Below are positions 34,397-43,460 of a stretch of 48,118 nucleotides of DNA, piece after piece (the stretch's first letter is position 1; each line of letters starts with the position of its first letter). The translations under genes and the position numbers were made by a program. Below the pieces are notes generated by a model, which saw only the letters and a program-made list of their open reading frames with translations, had not been told where the DNA came from and made no database searches. This DNA comes from an uncultured Fluviicola sp. (lineage in GTDB: Bacteria > Bacteroidota > Bacteroidia > Flavobacteriales_D > Crocinitomicaceae). The stretch is from NCBI GenBank assembly GCA_913009205.1, contig CAJVYC010000020.1, positions 1 through 48,118 on the forward strand, read 5' to 3'.

Positions 34397-36674
34397 ATTC
34401 AAATTTAGTTAATAATTCCCCAATAGAAACTTCGAAGTCTCCTGGTTCAGAAACCCAGTTACCCGACGCGTCAACAAATTGCAAATATTCCTCCGATAGA
34501 ACGAATTTAACTGTTGCCGTCTCCCCTATTTTTATAGCTACTTTATCAAATCCCTTCAATGATTTCCCTGTTGGAATAACTGAAGCGAAAAGGTCAGAGA
34601 CGTACAATTGAACAATCTCCTTTGTGTCCATCTTTCCTGTGTTTGTTACATCCACTTCGATAATTAGTGAATCAGATCCTGAAATCGATTCTGAACTTAA
34701 ACGCAAGTTTGAATATTCAACGGTACTATAACCCAATCCAAAACCAAAGTCCCATTGTGGGTTGTAAGCTTTAAAATGATTTGATTTAGAACGTGCAACG
34801 CTTCTTGGGTGATCATAAAATTCTATCACACCGTCGTATTTTGGATACGTATATGGTAAATTACCACTAAAGTTTTCTTCGCCAAACAGTAGCTTTACTA
34901 GAGCATCTGCTCCGTAATCGCCTGGCAAATAAGCTTGAACAATTCCGTCCGCACCATCAACGATATCGCGAATAACTCTTGGTCTTCCTTCTACCATAAT
35001 TAATACCACCGGTTTCCCCGTTGCATATGCAGCTTTGGCAAGTTCCAATTGTTGTGAATCTAGATTTAACGATCTAATATCTCCGGGCTTTTCAGTACTC
35101 GGATATTCTCCAAGGCAAAGGACAATGACATCACTTTTACCAGCTTTCGTTTTGAAATCTTCCATTTCGACCAGTCGCGTTGCTTCGAAGTCTTTATCGA
35201 GATACAACTCCGCGCCTTGAGCAAACGAACAATTTTCAGCGCCCAACTTCTCAGTGAATGCTTCTCGTATCGTTTTGGCTCCAACCGTGTTAAAATTAGT
35301 ATTTGCGCCCTGCCAAGTATGAGTCCATGCACCGTTTAAGAAAATTAGATTATCAGAAGTTGGTCCAGCAATCAACACCTTAGAAGAAGATGAAAGTGGA
35401 AGTACACCCCCTTCATTTTTCAATAGCGTAATTGACTCTAAAGCGGATTCTAGTGCAATTGCTTTGAATTTATCACTTCCAAAATCAGGGTATTTCTTCA
35501 ATTGATTCATTTTTTTATCAAAAAGACCTCCCATCATTTTTACGCGAAGAATACGTCGAACCGCATCGTCAAGTCTTTCATTTGTGACATCTCCATTTTC
35601 AACAGCCTTTATCAAAAGGCTACAATACTCTTTGTAATGCGGATTGTATGGAACCATGCTCATATCAACGCCAGCATTAATAGCACTAATAATTGCTTGA
35701 TAATTATCTTCCGCAGTTTGATGCACATTGTTCAGAAAGATAAAGTCTTCCCAATCAGAAACCGCAAATCCTTGGAATCCCCAATCTTCCTTGAGTGTTT
35801 TTGTAATTAAATTATAGTTTATATGTCCTGGAATTCCGTTGACCGCACCACTATTAATCATCACAGTCAATGCTCCTTCATCGACAGCTGCTTTAAAAGA
35901 TGGTAAATACAATTCTTTCATGTATTTCTCTGGAATCCATGCAGGCGTTCGATCACGGCCACTAGTTGGATTACTGTATCCGACAAAATGCTTCATACAT
36001 GCAATTACATGTTTTGAGCCGATTCCTCCTTTTCCTTGGTATCCACAAATAATCGCTTTTCCCATTTCTGAAACTAAGAATGGATCTTCTCCTAACGTCT
36101 CAAAGTTTCGTGACCATAACGGCTGCCTTCCTAGATCGAGCACAGGAGAGAAGTTCCAATGAATTCCAGAAGCTCTAGTTTCGTAGGCCGTTACTTCACC
36201 GAATCGCATTGCTATTGAAGGGTTCCAAGTTGCAGCCAATCCAATTTCTTGAGGAAACAAGGTTCCTCCAACTGTATAGTTTACGCCATGAATAGCATCA
36301 ATTCCATAAATAATTGGAGCTTTAACTTCTCCATTTTTAAAAGGCGCATGAACTTGGCTGATTACATTGTCCCACATCTCTAAATCAAACGTATGCCAGC
36401 TGACATTTAGAATTGAACCAATTCCATATTCGTTAATTGCTTCCTTGAGCTTAACCGGATCAATTTGTCCTGGAGCTTCAACCTTTCCATCTTTATCTCT
36501 TACAAATAAAGCGTCCAATGTGATTTGACAAGTCTGCCCTACTTTCTCTTTTACGGACATTGACGAAATAATTTCTGTAATTCGATCTTCAATCACTGGA
36601 TCGGATTTCACTTGAGCAAAGGCTGTAAAACTAAATACAATTAGAAGTACAGCTATAAAATTTATTTTCGGCAT
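34389..36674 (-). CDS. glycoside hydrolase family 3 beta-glucosidase (BglX-like)
   Basis: 761 residues with Sec signal (AVLLIVFSFTAFAQ), hence periplasmic or surface. GH3 layout: catalytic domain with the nucleophile Asp in GFAVSDWEDF, KHF and GRDRTPA motifs, then the C-terminal alpha/beta sandwich (ITLLKNEGGVLPL) and a fibronectin-III-like domain near the end. It should release glucose from beta-glucosides and so feed the symporter and kinase of this locus. ATG at 36674 begins the signal; a TTG at 36680 is less likely. No T9SS sorting domain. Confidence 0.93.
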   Translation of the reverse strand: MPKINFIAVLLIVFSFTAFAQVKSDPVIEDRITEIISSMSVKEKVGQTCQITLDALFVRDKDGKVEAPGQIDPVKLKEAINEYGIGSILNVSWHTFDLEMWDNVISQVHAPFKNGEVKAPIIYGIDAIHGVNYTVGGTLFPQEIGLAATWNPSIAMRFGEVTAYETRASGIHWNFSPVLDLGRQPLWSRNFETLGEDPFLVSEMGKAIICGYQGKGGIGSKHVIACMKHFVGYSNPTSGRDRTPAWIPEKYMKELYLPSFKAAVDEGALTVMINSGAVNGIPGHINYNLITKTLKEDWGFQGFAVSDWEDFIFLNNVHQTAEDNYQAIISAINAGVDMSMVPYNPHYKEYCSLLIKAVENGDVTNERLDDAVRRILRVKMMGGLFDKKMNQLKKYPDFGSDKFKAIALESALESITLLKNEGGVLPLSSSSKVLIAGPTSDNLIFLNGAWTHTWQGANTNFNTVGAKTIREAFTEKLGAENCSFAQGAELYLDKDFEATRLVEMEDFKTKAGKSDVIVLCLGEYPSTEKPGDIRSLNLDSQQLELAKAAYATGKPVVLIMVEGRPRVIRDIVDGADGIVQAYLPGDYGADALVKLLFGEENFSGNLPYTYPKYDGVIEFYDHPRSVARSKSNHFKAYNPQWDFGFGLGYSTVEYSNLRLSSESISGSDSLIIEVDVTNTGKMDTKEIVQLYVSDLFASVIPTGKSLKGFDKVAIKIGETATVKFVLSEEYLQFVDASGNWVSEPGDFEVSIGELLTKFELK

Positions 36675-36743
36675 AGTCAATAATTAGTATGGATTGTATA
36701 TAGAAGTCACCGCCGTATAAACGAGCAGATGCAAGAATAAAAA

Positions 36744-37631
36744 TTAATTCAATTGTCTTTTATTTTCAGTAGTAACTGCGCTTGCGACAAAACTTTGTTG
36801 CTTCAAATGGTATTTCACAAGCCTGTCCAATGGTCTGCGAATAATTACACCAATTTGGATCTCATTCTTGGCGCAAACAGCCTTAAGTTCATCCTGCAAC
36901 AAACTTGCAATTGACCCAACGAAGTTAACTTTAATCTTCTTGTAATCATCGTAACACTTAACATGTATGTCGATAAATTCTTGGAAATTCTTTTCAATTA
37001 ACGCTTGAGCATAACTCAATTTTTTGTGACGAATAAGAACTGGCATAACAGATGAAATAAAAACATTCGCATTTGGTTTCATGTATACACTTTCGTTAAT
37101 TACCGCTTTTGACATTCCCATTTGCGTCAGTTCCTTAGCCATAGGCTCGGGAAGTTTGTGGTATAAAAAATCGGCAAGGATTCTTTTTCCGAAATGACAT
37201 CCACCTCCTTCATCACCAAGTATATAGCTCAATGCAGGAACAACTTCACTTACATTTTCGCCATCAAAATAGCAAGAGTTCGAACCTGTTCCAAGGATTC
37301 CTGCAATTAATGGCTTCCCCTCATAGCAAGCATATGCTGATGCGGCCAAATCATGATTAACGTATACTTCTGCCCTTGTAAAAAACGCTTTCAGTGCACC
37401 TTCTATAATGGCATTCATCTCCAGCGAGGAACAACCAGCGCCATAAAAATAAATTTTCCTAATCTCTGATTTGATCAGATCTAATTCAAGATGATCGTTT
37501 AATTCGATTAAAATATCCTCTCGTGAATGATAGAATGGATTAAAGCCCTTTGTGCTATACACAGCTTCTTTACCATCGTTTACTAACATCCAATCGGCCT
37601 TTGTAGATCCACTTTCGACAACTAAAATCAT
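36744..37631 (-). CDS. BadF/BadG-type sugar kinase (GlcNAc kinase or glucokinase-like)
   Basis: 295-residue ASKHA-fold kinase. Phosphate loop 1 ESGSTKADW (residues 6-14), phosphate loop 2 GILGTGSNSCYF (near 112), and GDEGGGCHFGK. Bacteroidota proteins of this type are usually called N-acetylglucosamine kinase, but the divergent zwf-pgl-edd-eda operon and the glucosidase next door suggest glucose as substrate (inference). A TATATTTG box (37664-37657) lies 25 bp upstream and an operator candidate overlaps its -33 region. Confidence 0.85.
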   Translation of the reverse strand: MILVVESGSTKADWMLVNDGKEAVYSTKGFNPFYHSREDILIELNDHLELDLIKSEIRKIYFYGAGCSSLEMNAIIEGALKAFFTRAEVYVNHDLAASAYACYEGKPLIAGILGTGSNSCYFDGENVSEVVPALSYILGDEGGGCHFGKRILADFLYHKLPEPMAKELTQMGMSKAVINESVYMKPNANVFISSVMPVLIRHKKLSYAQALIEKNFQEFIDIHVKCYDDYKKIKVNFVGSIASLLQDELKAVCAKNEIQIGVIIRRPLDRLVKYHLKQQSFVASAVTTENKRQLN

Positions 37632-37656
37632 GAATTTATAAAATGTTGAATTTAGT

Positions 37657-37664
37657 CAAATATA
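37657..37664 (-). promoter_or_regulatory. -7 box TATATTTG of the kinase gene
   Basis: Minus-strand TATATTTG fits TAnnTTTG, ending 25 bp before the kinase ATG. The region about 20 bp upstream, where the -33 element belongs, is occupied by operator candidate D. Confidence 0.55.
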
Positions 37665-37680
37665 ATAAAAAAAGATTTTC

Positions 37681-37701
37681 TTATGGTACTATTTACAAAA
37701 A
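37681..37701. promoter_or_regulatory. operator candidate D between kinase and zwf
   Basis: TTATGGTA-CTATT-TACAAAAA, the same 8-5-8 layout; its left half is the exact inverse of TACCATAA of sites A and B, its right half matches at 6 of 8. It lies between two divergent -7 boxes and covers the -33 regions of both, an ideal place for a shared repressor site. Confidence 0.6.
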
Positions 37702-37706
37702 GTACT

Positions 37707-37714
37707 TAAATTTG
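37707..37714 (+). promoter_or_regulatory. -7 box TAAATTTG of the zwf operon
   Basis: TAAATTTG fits TAnnTTTG and ends 23 bp before the zwf ATG at 37738. Confidence 0.55.
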
Positions 37715-37737
37715 ATTTAAATCATTCAACACAGAAT

Positions 37738-39201
37738 ATGAGTTTCCGACAATCTATTCCAAACGAAATAACACCATTTAATCTAGTAATATTTGGTGGT
37801 GACGGTGATCTCTCTAAACGCAAAATCATCCCGGCTGTATTCCATCGATTTGCAGACAAACAGATCAAGGTAGACTTTACAATTAGATGTATTTCAAGGT
37901 CTCTGAGCGACGAAAAAGCATTTAAAAAAATGCTTAAGGAATTCATTCAACTCGATTTAAAAGATAAGGACAATGATAAAGTAATCGATGATTTCTTGAA
38001 ACGCGTTGGGCTTATGACGATTGGAAAGAATGACACCGAATCATACAGCGAACTAAAAGCAGACCTTGATAAAACAGAAGAATATCAGAACGTTTATTAT
38101 TTCTCGGTTCCTTCAGGAGCGTTCTCTGAAATCTGCAATACACTGAAGGATTCAAAACTAATTAATGCAAAAAGCAAAGTTGTTTTGGAAAAACCATTGG
38201 GGCATGATTTAAAATCAAGCAGAGCGATAAATGATATTATTTCGGCCGCTTTTAAAGAGGAACAAATATTTAGAATAGATCATTACCTTGGCAAAGAGAC
38301 GGTTCAAAACTTAATGGTCTTGCGTTTTGCAAATCATTTGTTTGAGCGCGCCTGGAATGCAGAAAATATTAAAGACATACAAATTACGGTAGCAGAAAGT
38401 TTAGGCGTGGAAAAGCGTGCAGGATATTACGATAATACTGGTGCCCTGCTTGACATGATGCAAAACCATTTACTGCAACTACTCTGCCTTATAGCAATGG
38501 AGCCCCCGTCAAGTTTAAATCCAGATGCTATTCGAAATGAGAAAGTAAAGGTCCTTCAATCACTTCGTCTTTTTGACAAAGAATCGATTAAAAAGAATGT
38601 GGTTCGCGGTCAATATACGAGAGGTGCAAATGATGGACAGAAATTAAATTCGTATCTTGAAGATATTAAGCAGTACAATTCTGAAACGGAAACTTTTGTT
38701 GCTATAAAAGCACATATTGATAATTGGCGGTGGAAAAACACTCCGATTTATTTAAGAACGGGAAAGCGCATGAAAAGACGCTATTCGGATATTGTAATTA
38801 ACTTCAAGGAGCTTCCGCATAATATTTTTCCAGAATCAAAACACCCCCTTCAAAACAAGTTAATTATTCGCTTGCAACCTGAAGAGCGCATTGAATTGGT
38901 TCAATTGAGTAAAATTCCAGGACCAGGTGGATATCGTTTCAAACCGATCGCGCTCAAACTGGACTTTATAGATTCATTTCAAGACCGCATGCCTGGTGCA
39001 TACGAACGCTTGATAATTGATGTAATTCGTGGCAATCAGACCTTGTTTATGCGTCATGATGAACTAGAAGCTGCATGGATATGGATTGAATCAATAACGA
39101 AGTATATGAAAAAAGAAACTCCGCTTTCATTGTACGAATCTGGGACTTGGGGACCTGGAGACGAAATTCTTGATGAAAACACAAAATGGCAAACAAAATA
39201 A
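37738..39201 (+). CDS. zwf: glucose-6-phosphate dehydrogenase
   Basis: 487 residues, normal length. N-terminal nucleotide-binding motif FGGDGDLSKRK (residues about 18-28; the more usual form is GASGDLxxRK), substrate motif RIDHYLGKE near residue 179, and the cofactor-region NHLLQLLCLIAMEPP. It oxidises glucose-6-P to 6-phosphogluconolactone, the entry of the Entner-Doudoroff route here. First gene of zwf-pgl-edd-eda; pgl follows after 2 bp. Confidence 0.97.
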   Translation: MSFRQSIPNEITPFNLVIFGGDGDLSKRKIIPAVFHRFADKQIKVDFTIRCISRSLSDEKAFKKMLKEFIQLDLKDKDNDKVIDDFLKRVGLMTIGKNDTESYSELKADLDKTEEYQNVYYFSVPSGAFSEICNTLKDSKLINAKSKVVLEKPLGHDLKSSRAINDIISAAFKEEQIFRIDHYLGKETVQNLMVLRFANHLFERAWNAENIKDIQITVAESLGVEKRAGYYDNTGALLDMMQNHLLQLLCLIAMEPPSSLNPDAIRNEKVKVLQSLRLFDKESIKKNVVRGQYTRGANDGQKLNSYLEDIKQYNSETETFVAIKAHIDNWRWKNTPIYLRTGKRMKRRYSDIVINFKELPHNIFPESKHPLQNKLIIRLQPEERIELVQLSKIPGPGGYRFKPIALKLDFIDSFQDRMPGAYERLIIDVIRGNQTLFMRHDELEAAWIWIESITKYMKKETPLSLYESGTWGPGDEILDENTKWQTK

Positions 39202-39203
39202 AA

Positions 39204-39878
39204 ATGAACATAAACGTATTCCAAAAAGAAGGTAAGCTAATTGATGCCGTTGTTGGTTCTCTAATTTCAGATTTAGAGCAATCTATACAATCCTATGGAA
39301 CAGCGAACTTACTTCTTTCAGGCGGAAGTACGCCAGGCCCGATTTATAAGGCTCTGGATCAAAAATGTGCATTTCTTAAGGATCTTAAAATCGGCTTAGT
39401 AGATGAACGCTTTGTGGCTCCCAATATTGAGTTTAGCAACGAGCGGTTAATCAAATCTTGTTTTACGAAGTTGCCAAGTGAACGCTACGAAATTGAAGGA
39501 ATGGTTCACGATATCGAAGACGAAGTCAATAATATTGAACTTCTAAAAACAAAGTACCACGATTTCATTGAAAGAACGGACGTTGTAATTCTAGGAATGG
39601 GACCTGACGGACATACGGCTTCCATTTTCCCGAATGATCTTCAATCCGATAAGGTACTGTCCAGCAATGAAAAGAGCGTTTTTAGCACCAAAGCTCCTAA
39701 TCATCCTGAGCAGAGAATAACGTGCAGTCTTGACATGATTACAAATGCATCATCAATATACCTGATCATTTCAGGAGATGAAAAATTAAACGTTCTTAAA
39801 AGCAATGACCTTTCGTTACCCATTCACGTTGTTCTCAAAAAGAGAAACGACATTAAAATCTATTTTCTAGCAAAATGA
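39204..39878 (+). CDS. pgl: 6-phosphogluconolactonase (DevB/SOL type)
   Basis: About 224 residues. Motifs LLLSGGSTPGPIYKAL (sugar phosphate binding), VDERFV, and LGMGPDGHTASIFPND with the catalytic His are intact. Hydrolyses the lactone made by Zwf. ATG at 39204 just after the zwf stop is preferred; an ATG at 39186 inside zwf would add six residues. The stop overlaps the edd ATG (ATGA at 39875). Confidence 0.93.
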   Translation: MNINVFQKEGKLIDAVVGSLISDLEQSIQSYGTANLLLSGGSTPGPIYKALDQKCAFLKDLKIGLVDERFVAPNIEFSNERLIKSCFTKLPSERYEIEGMVHDIEDEVNNIELLKTKYHDFIERTDVVILGMGPDGHTASIFPNDLQSDKVLSSNEKSVFSTKAPNHPEQRITCSLDMITNASSIYLIISGDEKLNVLKSNDLSLPIHVVLKKRNDIKIYFLAK

Positions 39879-41671
39879 TACATTCGAAAATAAAAGAAGT
39901 TACAGATCGAATTATTGAAAGAAGTAAGGCTTCTAGAGATTCTTATTTGGAAAATACACGTATTAATTTTGACAAAGTTCGCGGCAGAAACCACTTGAGT
40001 TGTGGAAATCTGGCCCATGCATTTGCAGGTTGCGCCCCCTCCGATAAATCAACGATTGCAGAAGGAATCGAGCCGAATATTGGAATTGTTACAGCATATA
40101 ACGACATGCTTTCGGCACACAAGCCTTACGAGACGTATCCAAATGAAATACGCAAATACGCCAACAATTTTAACGCAACCGTTCAAGTTGCAGGCGGAAC
40201 TCCGGCCATGTGCGATGGTGTTACACAAGGACAACCGGGAATGGACCTTTCACTTTTAAGTCGTGATGTTATCGCACTATCCTCTGCTATAGCCCTTTCT
40301 CACGATATGTTTGACGGAGTTATGAATATGGGGATTTGCGACAAAATTGTCCCTGGATTGCTGATTGGAAACTTGAGCTTTGGTCATTTGCACTCACTGT
40401 TCGTTCCGGCAGGACCGATGCCTACAGGTATTTCAAACGAGGAAAAAGCAAGAATTCGTCAGGAATTTGCGGAAGGAAAAATTGGAAGAAAAGAATTGCT
40501 AAAAGGTGAGTCTGACTCTTACCACTCTCCAGGAACTTGCACGTTCTACGGAACTGCGAACAGCAATCAAATGTTGATGGAAATCATGGGACTGCAATTG
40601 CCGGGTTCTAGTTTTGTTAATCCTGATACGGACATGCGAAGAGCTATGAATAAAGAGGCGGTTCGTATTCTCATTCAGAACATTAGAAATAAAGATTATG
40701 CTAGCACGATTGGTCAAATTGTAGATGAAAAATGTATAGTAAACGGCATCATTGGATTATTAGCTACAGGTGGTTCAACGAATCACACCCTGCACATAGT
40801 AGCAATGGCAAAGGCCGCTGGAATTATTATCAACTGGGATGATTTTTCTGATCTTTCAGAAGCCATACCGTCTATTGCACGTGTTTATCCAAATGGAGCA
40901 GCGGATATTAATCACTTCCATGCTTCGGGTGGAATGGCCTTTGTGATCAAAACATTACTGGATGGAAATCTTCTTCACGAAGACGTAAATACAATTGTTG
41001 GAACTGGATTATACAAATATACGCTTGAACCAAAATTGAAAGACGGCACAATCCATTATGAGGACGGTCCAACAGCATCTTTGAACGAATCGATTATTCG
41101 ATCCGCTCAAGATCCATTTCAGAAGACAGGTGGTTTGAGAGTTTTGAAAGGAAATCTTGGTGTTTCAGTTATCAAAACCTCTTCTGTTGCTGAAGAACAT
41201 AGAATTGTTGAAGCTGAAGCGATTGTTTTCGACGATCAAGACGATTTAATAACAGCATTTCAAGCAGGTGACTTAGATCGCGATTTTATCGCTGTCATTC
41301 CCTTTCAAGGTCCGAAACAAAAAGGTATGCCTGAATTGCATAAACTCACTCCTTCTTTGTCAATTCTACAAAAGAAAGGATACAAGGTTGCGTTGGTTAC
41401 AGACGGAAGAATGTCTGGTGCTTCTGGAAAAGTTCCCGCAGCAATTCATTTAAATCCCGAAGCGGCTCAGGGCGGGGTAATTGGTTTAATTCGGACTGGA
41501 GATCGATTGATTTTAGACGCCGAAAAAGGAACTTTGAATTGCTTGGAAGAAAATCTAGAAGCACGCCCAGCGCGGCATGTTGAGTACAACGACTTGTCAC
41601 ATGGAAGACAATTATTTAGAAATCTTCGTGCCCTTATTTCATCAAGTGAGGAAGGAGCAGGTATAATTTAA
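39875..41671 (+). CDS. edd: 6-phosphogluconate dehydratase
   Basis: 598 residues, IlvD/Edd family with a [4Fe-4S] cluster. Cluster cysteines in GGTPAMCDGVTQGQ, MGICDKIVPG and SPGTCTFYGTANSNQ; the last, with TANSNQM, is typical of Edd rather than IlvD. VTDGRMSGASGKVPAAIH lies near the C-terminus. Makes KDPG from 6-phosphogluconate. ATGA overlap with pgl and 6-bp gap to eda. Its cluster could be supplied by the suf system in this window. Confidence 0.97.
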   Translation: MIHSKIKEVTDRIIERSKASRDSYLENTRINFDKVRGRNHLSCGNLAHAFAGCAPSDKSTIAEGIEPNIGIVTAYNDMLSAHKPYETYPNEIRKYANNFNATVQVAGGTPAMCDGVTQGQPGMDLSLLSRDVIALSSAIALSHDMFDGVMNMGICDKIVPGLLIGNLSFGHLHSLFVPAGPMPTGISNEEKARIRQEFAEGKIGRKELLKGESDSYHSPGTCTFYGTANSNQMLMEIMGLQLPGSSFVNPDTDMRRAMNKEAVRILIQNIRNKDYASTIGQIVDEKCIVNGIIGLLATGGSTNHTLHIVAMAKAAGIIINWDDFSDLSEAIPSIARVYPNGAADINHFHASGGMAFVIKTLLDGNLLHEDVNTIVGTGLYKYTLEPKLKDGTIHYEDGPTASLNESIIRSAQDPFQKTGGLRVLKGNLGVSVIKTSSVAEEHRIVEAEAIVFDDQDDLITAFQAGDLDRDFIAVIPFQGPKQKGMPELHKLTPSLSILQKKGYKVALVTDGRMSGASGKVPAAIHLNPEAAQGGVIGLIRTGDRLILDAEKGTLNCLEENLEARPARHVEYNDLSHGRQLFRNLRALISSSEEGAGII

Positions 41672-41677
41672 GACATT

Positions 41678-42244
41678 ATGTTACAGAACAATATAGAGGC
41701 GCTTTTAAAAGCAAACCCACTGATTCCAGTTGTTACAATTGAAAGTTTAGATGAGGTAGATGTGGTTTATGAAAAGTTAAGCTCACAAGGAATCAATTGT
41801 GTAGAGATTACACTGCGAACAGAAATCGCTTGGGAAGCAATTGCACTTTTTAAAGAAAAATACGGTCCCGCTTTTAAAGTTGGAGTTGGGACAATAATTT
41901 CTCCAGATGATATTCTCAAATGCGTAAAATTAAAGGTTGACTTTATGGTAAGCCCTGGACTCACCTCATCGATGATTCAACAATTTGATTTTAGCGGAAT
42001 TCCTTTTCTCCCTGGCGTTTCAACACCAAGTGAAATCATCAGAGGAATTGACATGGGATGGCGTGTATTTAAATTCTTCCCTGCTGATTTATTCGGTGGA
42101 GCAAAAGCCCTAAAAGTTTACGGCAACATTTTCAAAGACGTTTCCTTTTGCCCAACTGGAGGAATTAATAAAGACAATTATCAAGAATATTTGGATTTAA
42201 AGAATGTCATGGCTGTTGGTGGATCATGGTTAACAAGCGACTAA
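41678..42244 (+). CDS. eda: KDPG aldolase, C-terminally short
   Basis: 188 residues, class I aldolase that cleaves KDPG to pyruvate and glyceraldehyde-3-P. The catalytic Glu is in VEITLRTE (near residue 45) and the Schiff-base Lys in RVFKFFPAD (near 129); the phosphate loop PTGGI and AVGGSW follow. It ends eight residues or so after PTGGI-linked strands, at VGGSWLTSD, while usual enzymes run 20-25 residues further as a final helix. I could not find that helix in another frame. The active site is complete, so it may still work. Confidence 0.92.
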   Translation: MLQNNIEALLKANPLIPVVTIESLDEVDVVYEKLSSQGINCVEITLRTEIAWEAIALFKEKYGPAFKVGVGTIISPDDILKCVKLKVDFMVSPGLTSSMIQQFDFSGIPFLPGVSTPSEIIRGIDMGWRVFKFFPADLFGGAKALKVYGNIFKDVSFCPTGGINKDNYQEYLDLKNVMAVGGSWLTSD

Positions 42245-42597
42245 ACCATGAGAAATAGCAAATTTGAAATGAAAAATGACGCGCTAATTCAATATCTGAA
42301 CGAGCATCGCTCTTGAAATGGATTGCCTTTATGTCTAATTTAAAACCCAACTCAATGCGCACAAGCAAATCTAGAATCGAAAGATTTGGACTAAAAAAAT
42401 GGGACCGTCTATCATTGCGCGAACAAGTAAAATTATCTATTTGGCGAACAATGCTTCTTGAGCATCGCAACGCTGAAAATTACTATAAGGGCGAGGATTA
42501 AATGATTGTATTTCAGTTACAATTCTGAGAAACAGACTCTAATTTGTCAAAAAAAGCAGAATTTATTTAAATTCATAGCTATAGTCATAAATAAAAT
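42245..42597. other. gap after eda, no convincing gene
   Basis: Mostly non-coding. Contains a short frame starting ATGAGAAATAGC at 42248 that ends in ...YLNEHRS at 42316, and a 62-codon frame at 42313-42501 (separate entry); the two share the string GAGCATCGC. May be debris of a lost gene. Confidence 0.35.
42313..42501 (+). CDS. short open frame of doubtful status
   Basis: 62 codons, very basic N-terminal half and a C-terminal part (RLSLREQVKLSIWRTMLLEH) that reads like a coded helix. No signal peptide, no relatives recognised. It could be a small protein or a fragment of a decayed gene. Confidence 0.25.
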   Translation: MKWIAFMSNLKPNSMRTSKSRIERFGLKKWDRLSLREQVKLSIWRTMLLEHRNAENYYKGED

Positions 42598-42708
42598 ATG
42601 CATATTTTTATACGTAAAATACTGACTTTGAGAGTACTAGTATTATTCTACGCTATAATAATAGGTTTTGGTTCATCGTGTACGAATTGCACCCCTTTTT
42701 CCGTCTAA
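42598..42708 (+). CDS. 36-residue lipoprotein
   Basis: The frame ATG 42598 to TAA 42708 encodes a basic start (MHIFIRKILTLR), a hydrophobic core (VLVLFYAIIIGF) and a lipobox GSSC, followed by only nine residues with a second Cys (CTNC). Strong form for a mini-lipoprotein, entericidin-like in size. It ends 14 bp before the DsbA-like gene and is probably co-transcribed with it. Confidence 0.5.
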   Translation: MHIFIRKILTLRVLVLFYAIIIGFGSSCTNCTPFSV

Positions 42709-42722
42709 CAAAAAAACAAGAT

Positions 42723-43376
42723 ATGAATAAAGGTACAATCCAAGTTGATGTTATTTCTGATGTAGCCTGTCCTTGGTGCTATGTTGGAAAACGACGCTTA
42801 GAAGAAGCACTCAAAGAGTGGAAAGGCATTCCTGTCGAAGTTAAGTGGCACCCTTACCAATTAGATCCTACAATGCGGGAAGAAGGAATGGATCGAGACA
42901 CCTATTTGACCAACAAATTTGGCAGCATTGATCGTGTTCAAGACATGACAGACCGATTGACCGAGACTGGGAAAACGGTTGGAATTGAATTTAATTTTGG
43001 TGACAATTGGCTCGCAGTTAACACAATGAAAATGCATCAGTTGTTGAATATTGCATGCGAAGAGGGATTCGGAATCGAAATGAAAGAACGTTTCTTGGCA
43101 GCTTATTTTGAGGAGACTCAACATTTAAATAAGCCTGAAGTTTTATATGCAATCGCTAAAGAATTTGGCTGGAATCAAGAAAAGGTAGATTCAATTATCA
43201 ACGATAAGGAAATTGAAAAAGCTGTAATAAACGAGATTGCCCATTATCAACAGCGTGGTGTTTCAGGTGTTCCATTTTTCGTGATTAACGATGAGTTCGG
43301 AATTAGCGGTGCTCAACCAGTCGAGGCTTTTTTAGAAGCATTTCAATCTATTAGCCCGGTTCAAGAGGGAAAGTAG
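42723..43376 (+). CDS. DsbA family oxidoreductase (FrnE-like)
   Basis: 217 residues, thioredoxin fold with helical insertion. Active site CPWC in DVACPWCYVGKRR near the N-terminus; cis-Pro in GVSGVPFFVIND near the C-terminus. No signal peptide, as usual for the cytoplasmic FrnE branch, linked to oxidative stress or isomerisation of small molecules. ATG at 42723 is chosen; an upstream start at 42678 would add unrelated residues and overlap the mini-lipoprotein. Confidence 0.92.
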   Translation: MNKGTIQVDVISDVACPWCYVGKRRLEEALKEWKGIPVEVKWHPYQLDPTMREEGMDRDTYLTNKFGSIDRVQDMTDRLTETGKTVGIEFNFGDNWLAVNTMKMHQLLNIACEEGFGIEMKERFLAAYFEETQHLNKPEVLYAIAKEFGWNQEKVDSIINDKEIEKAVINEIAHYQQRGVSGVPFFVINDEFGISGAQPVEAFLEAFQSISPVQEGK

Positions 43377-43460
43377 AAGTGTTCAATTATTAAATGTAAA
43401 TAGTCAATAATTAATCAATTGCATAAGTTAAACCGTCTCTTTTAATACAACAACTCGATG

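Noticed and set aside
39875-41671. Dihydroxy-acid dehydratase (IlvD)
   Set aside because: TANSNQM motif, length near 600 and location between pgl and eda indicate 6-phosphogluconate dehydratase.
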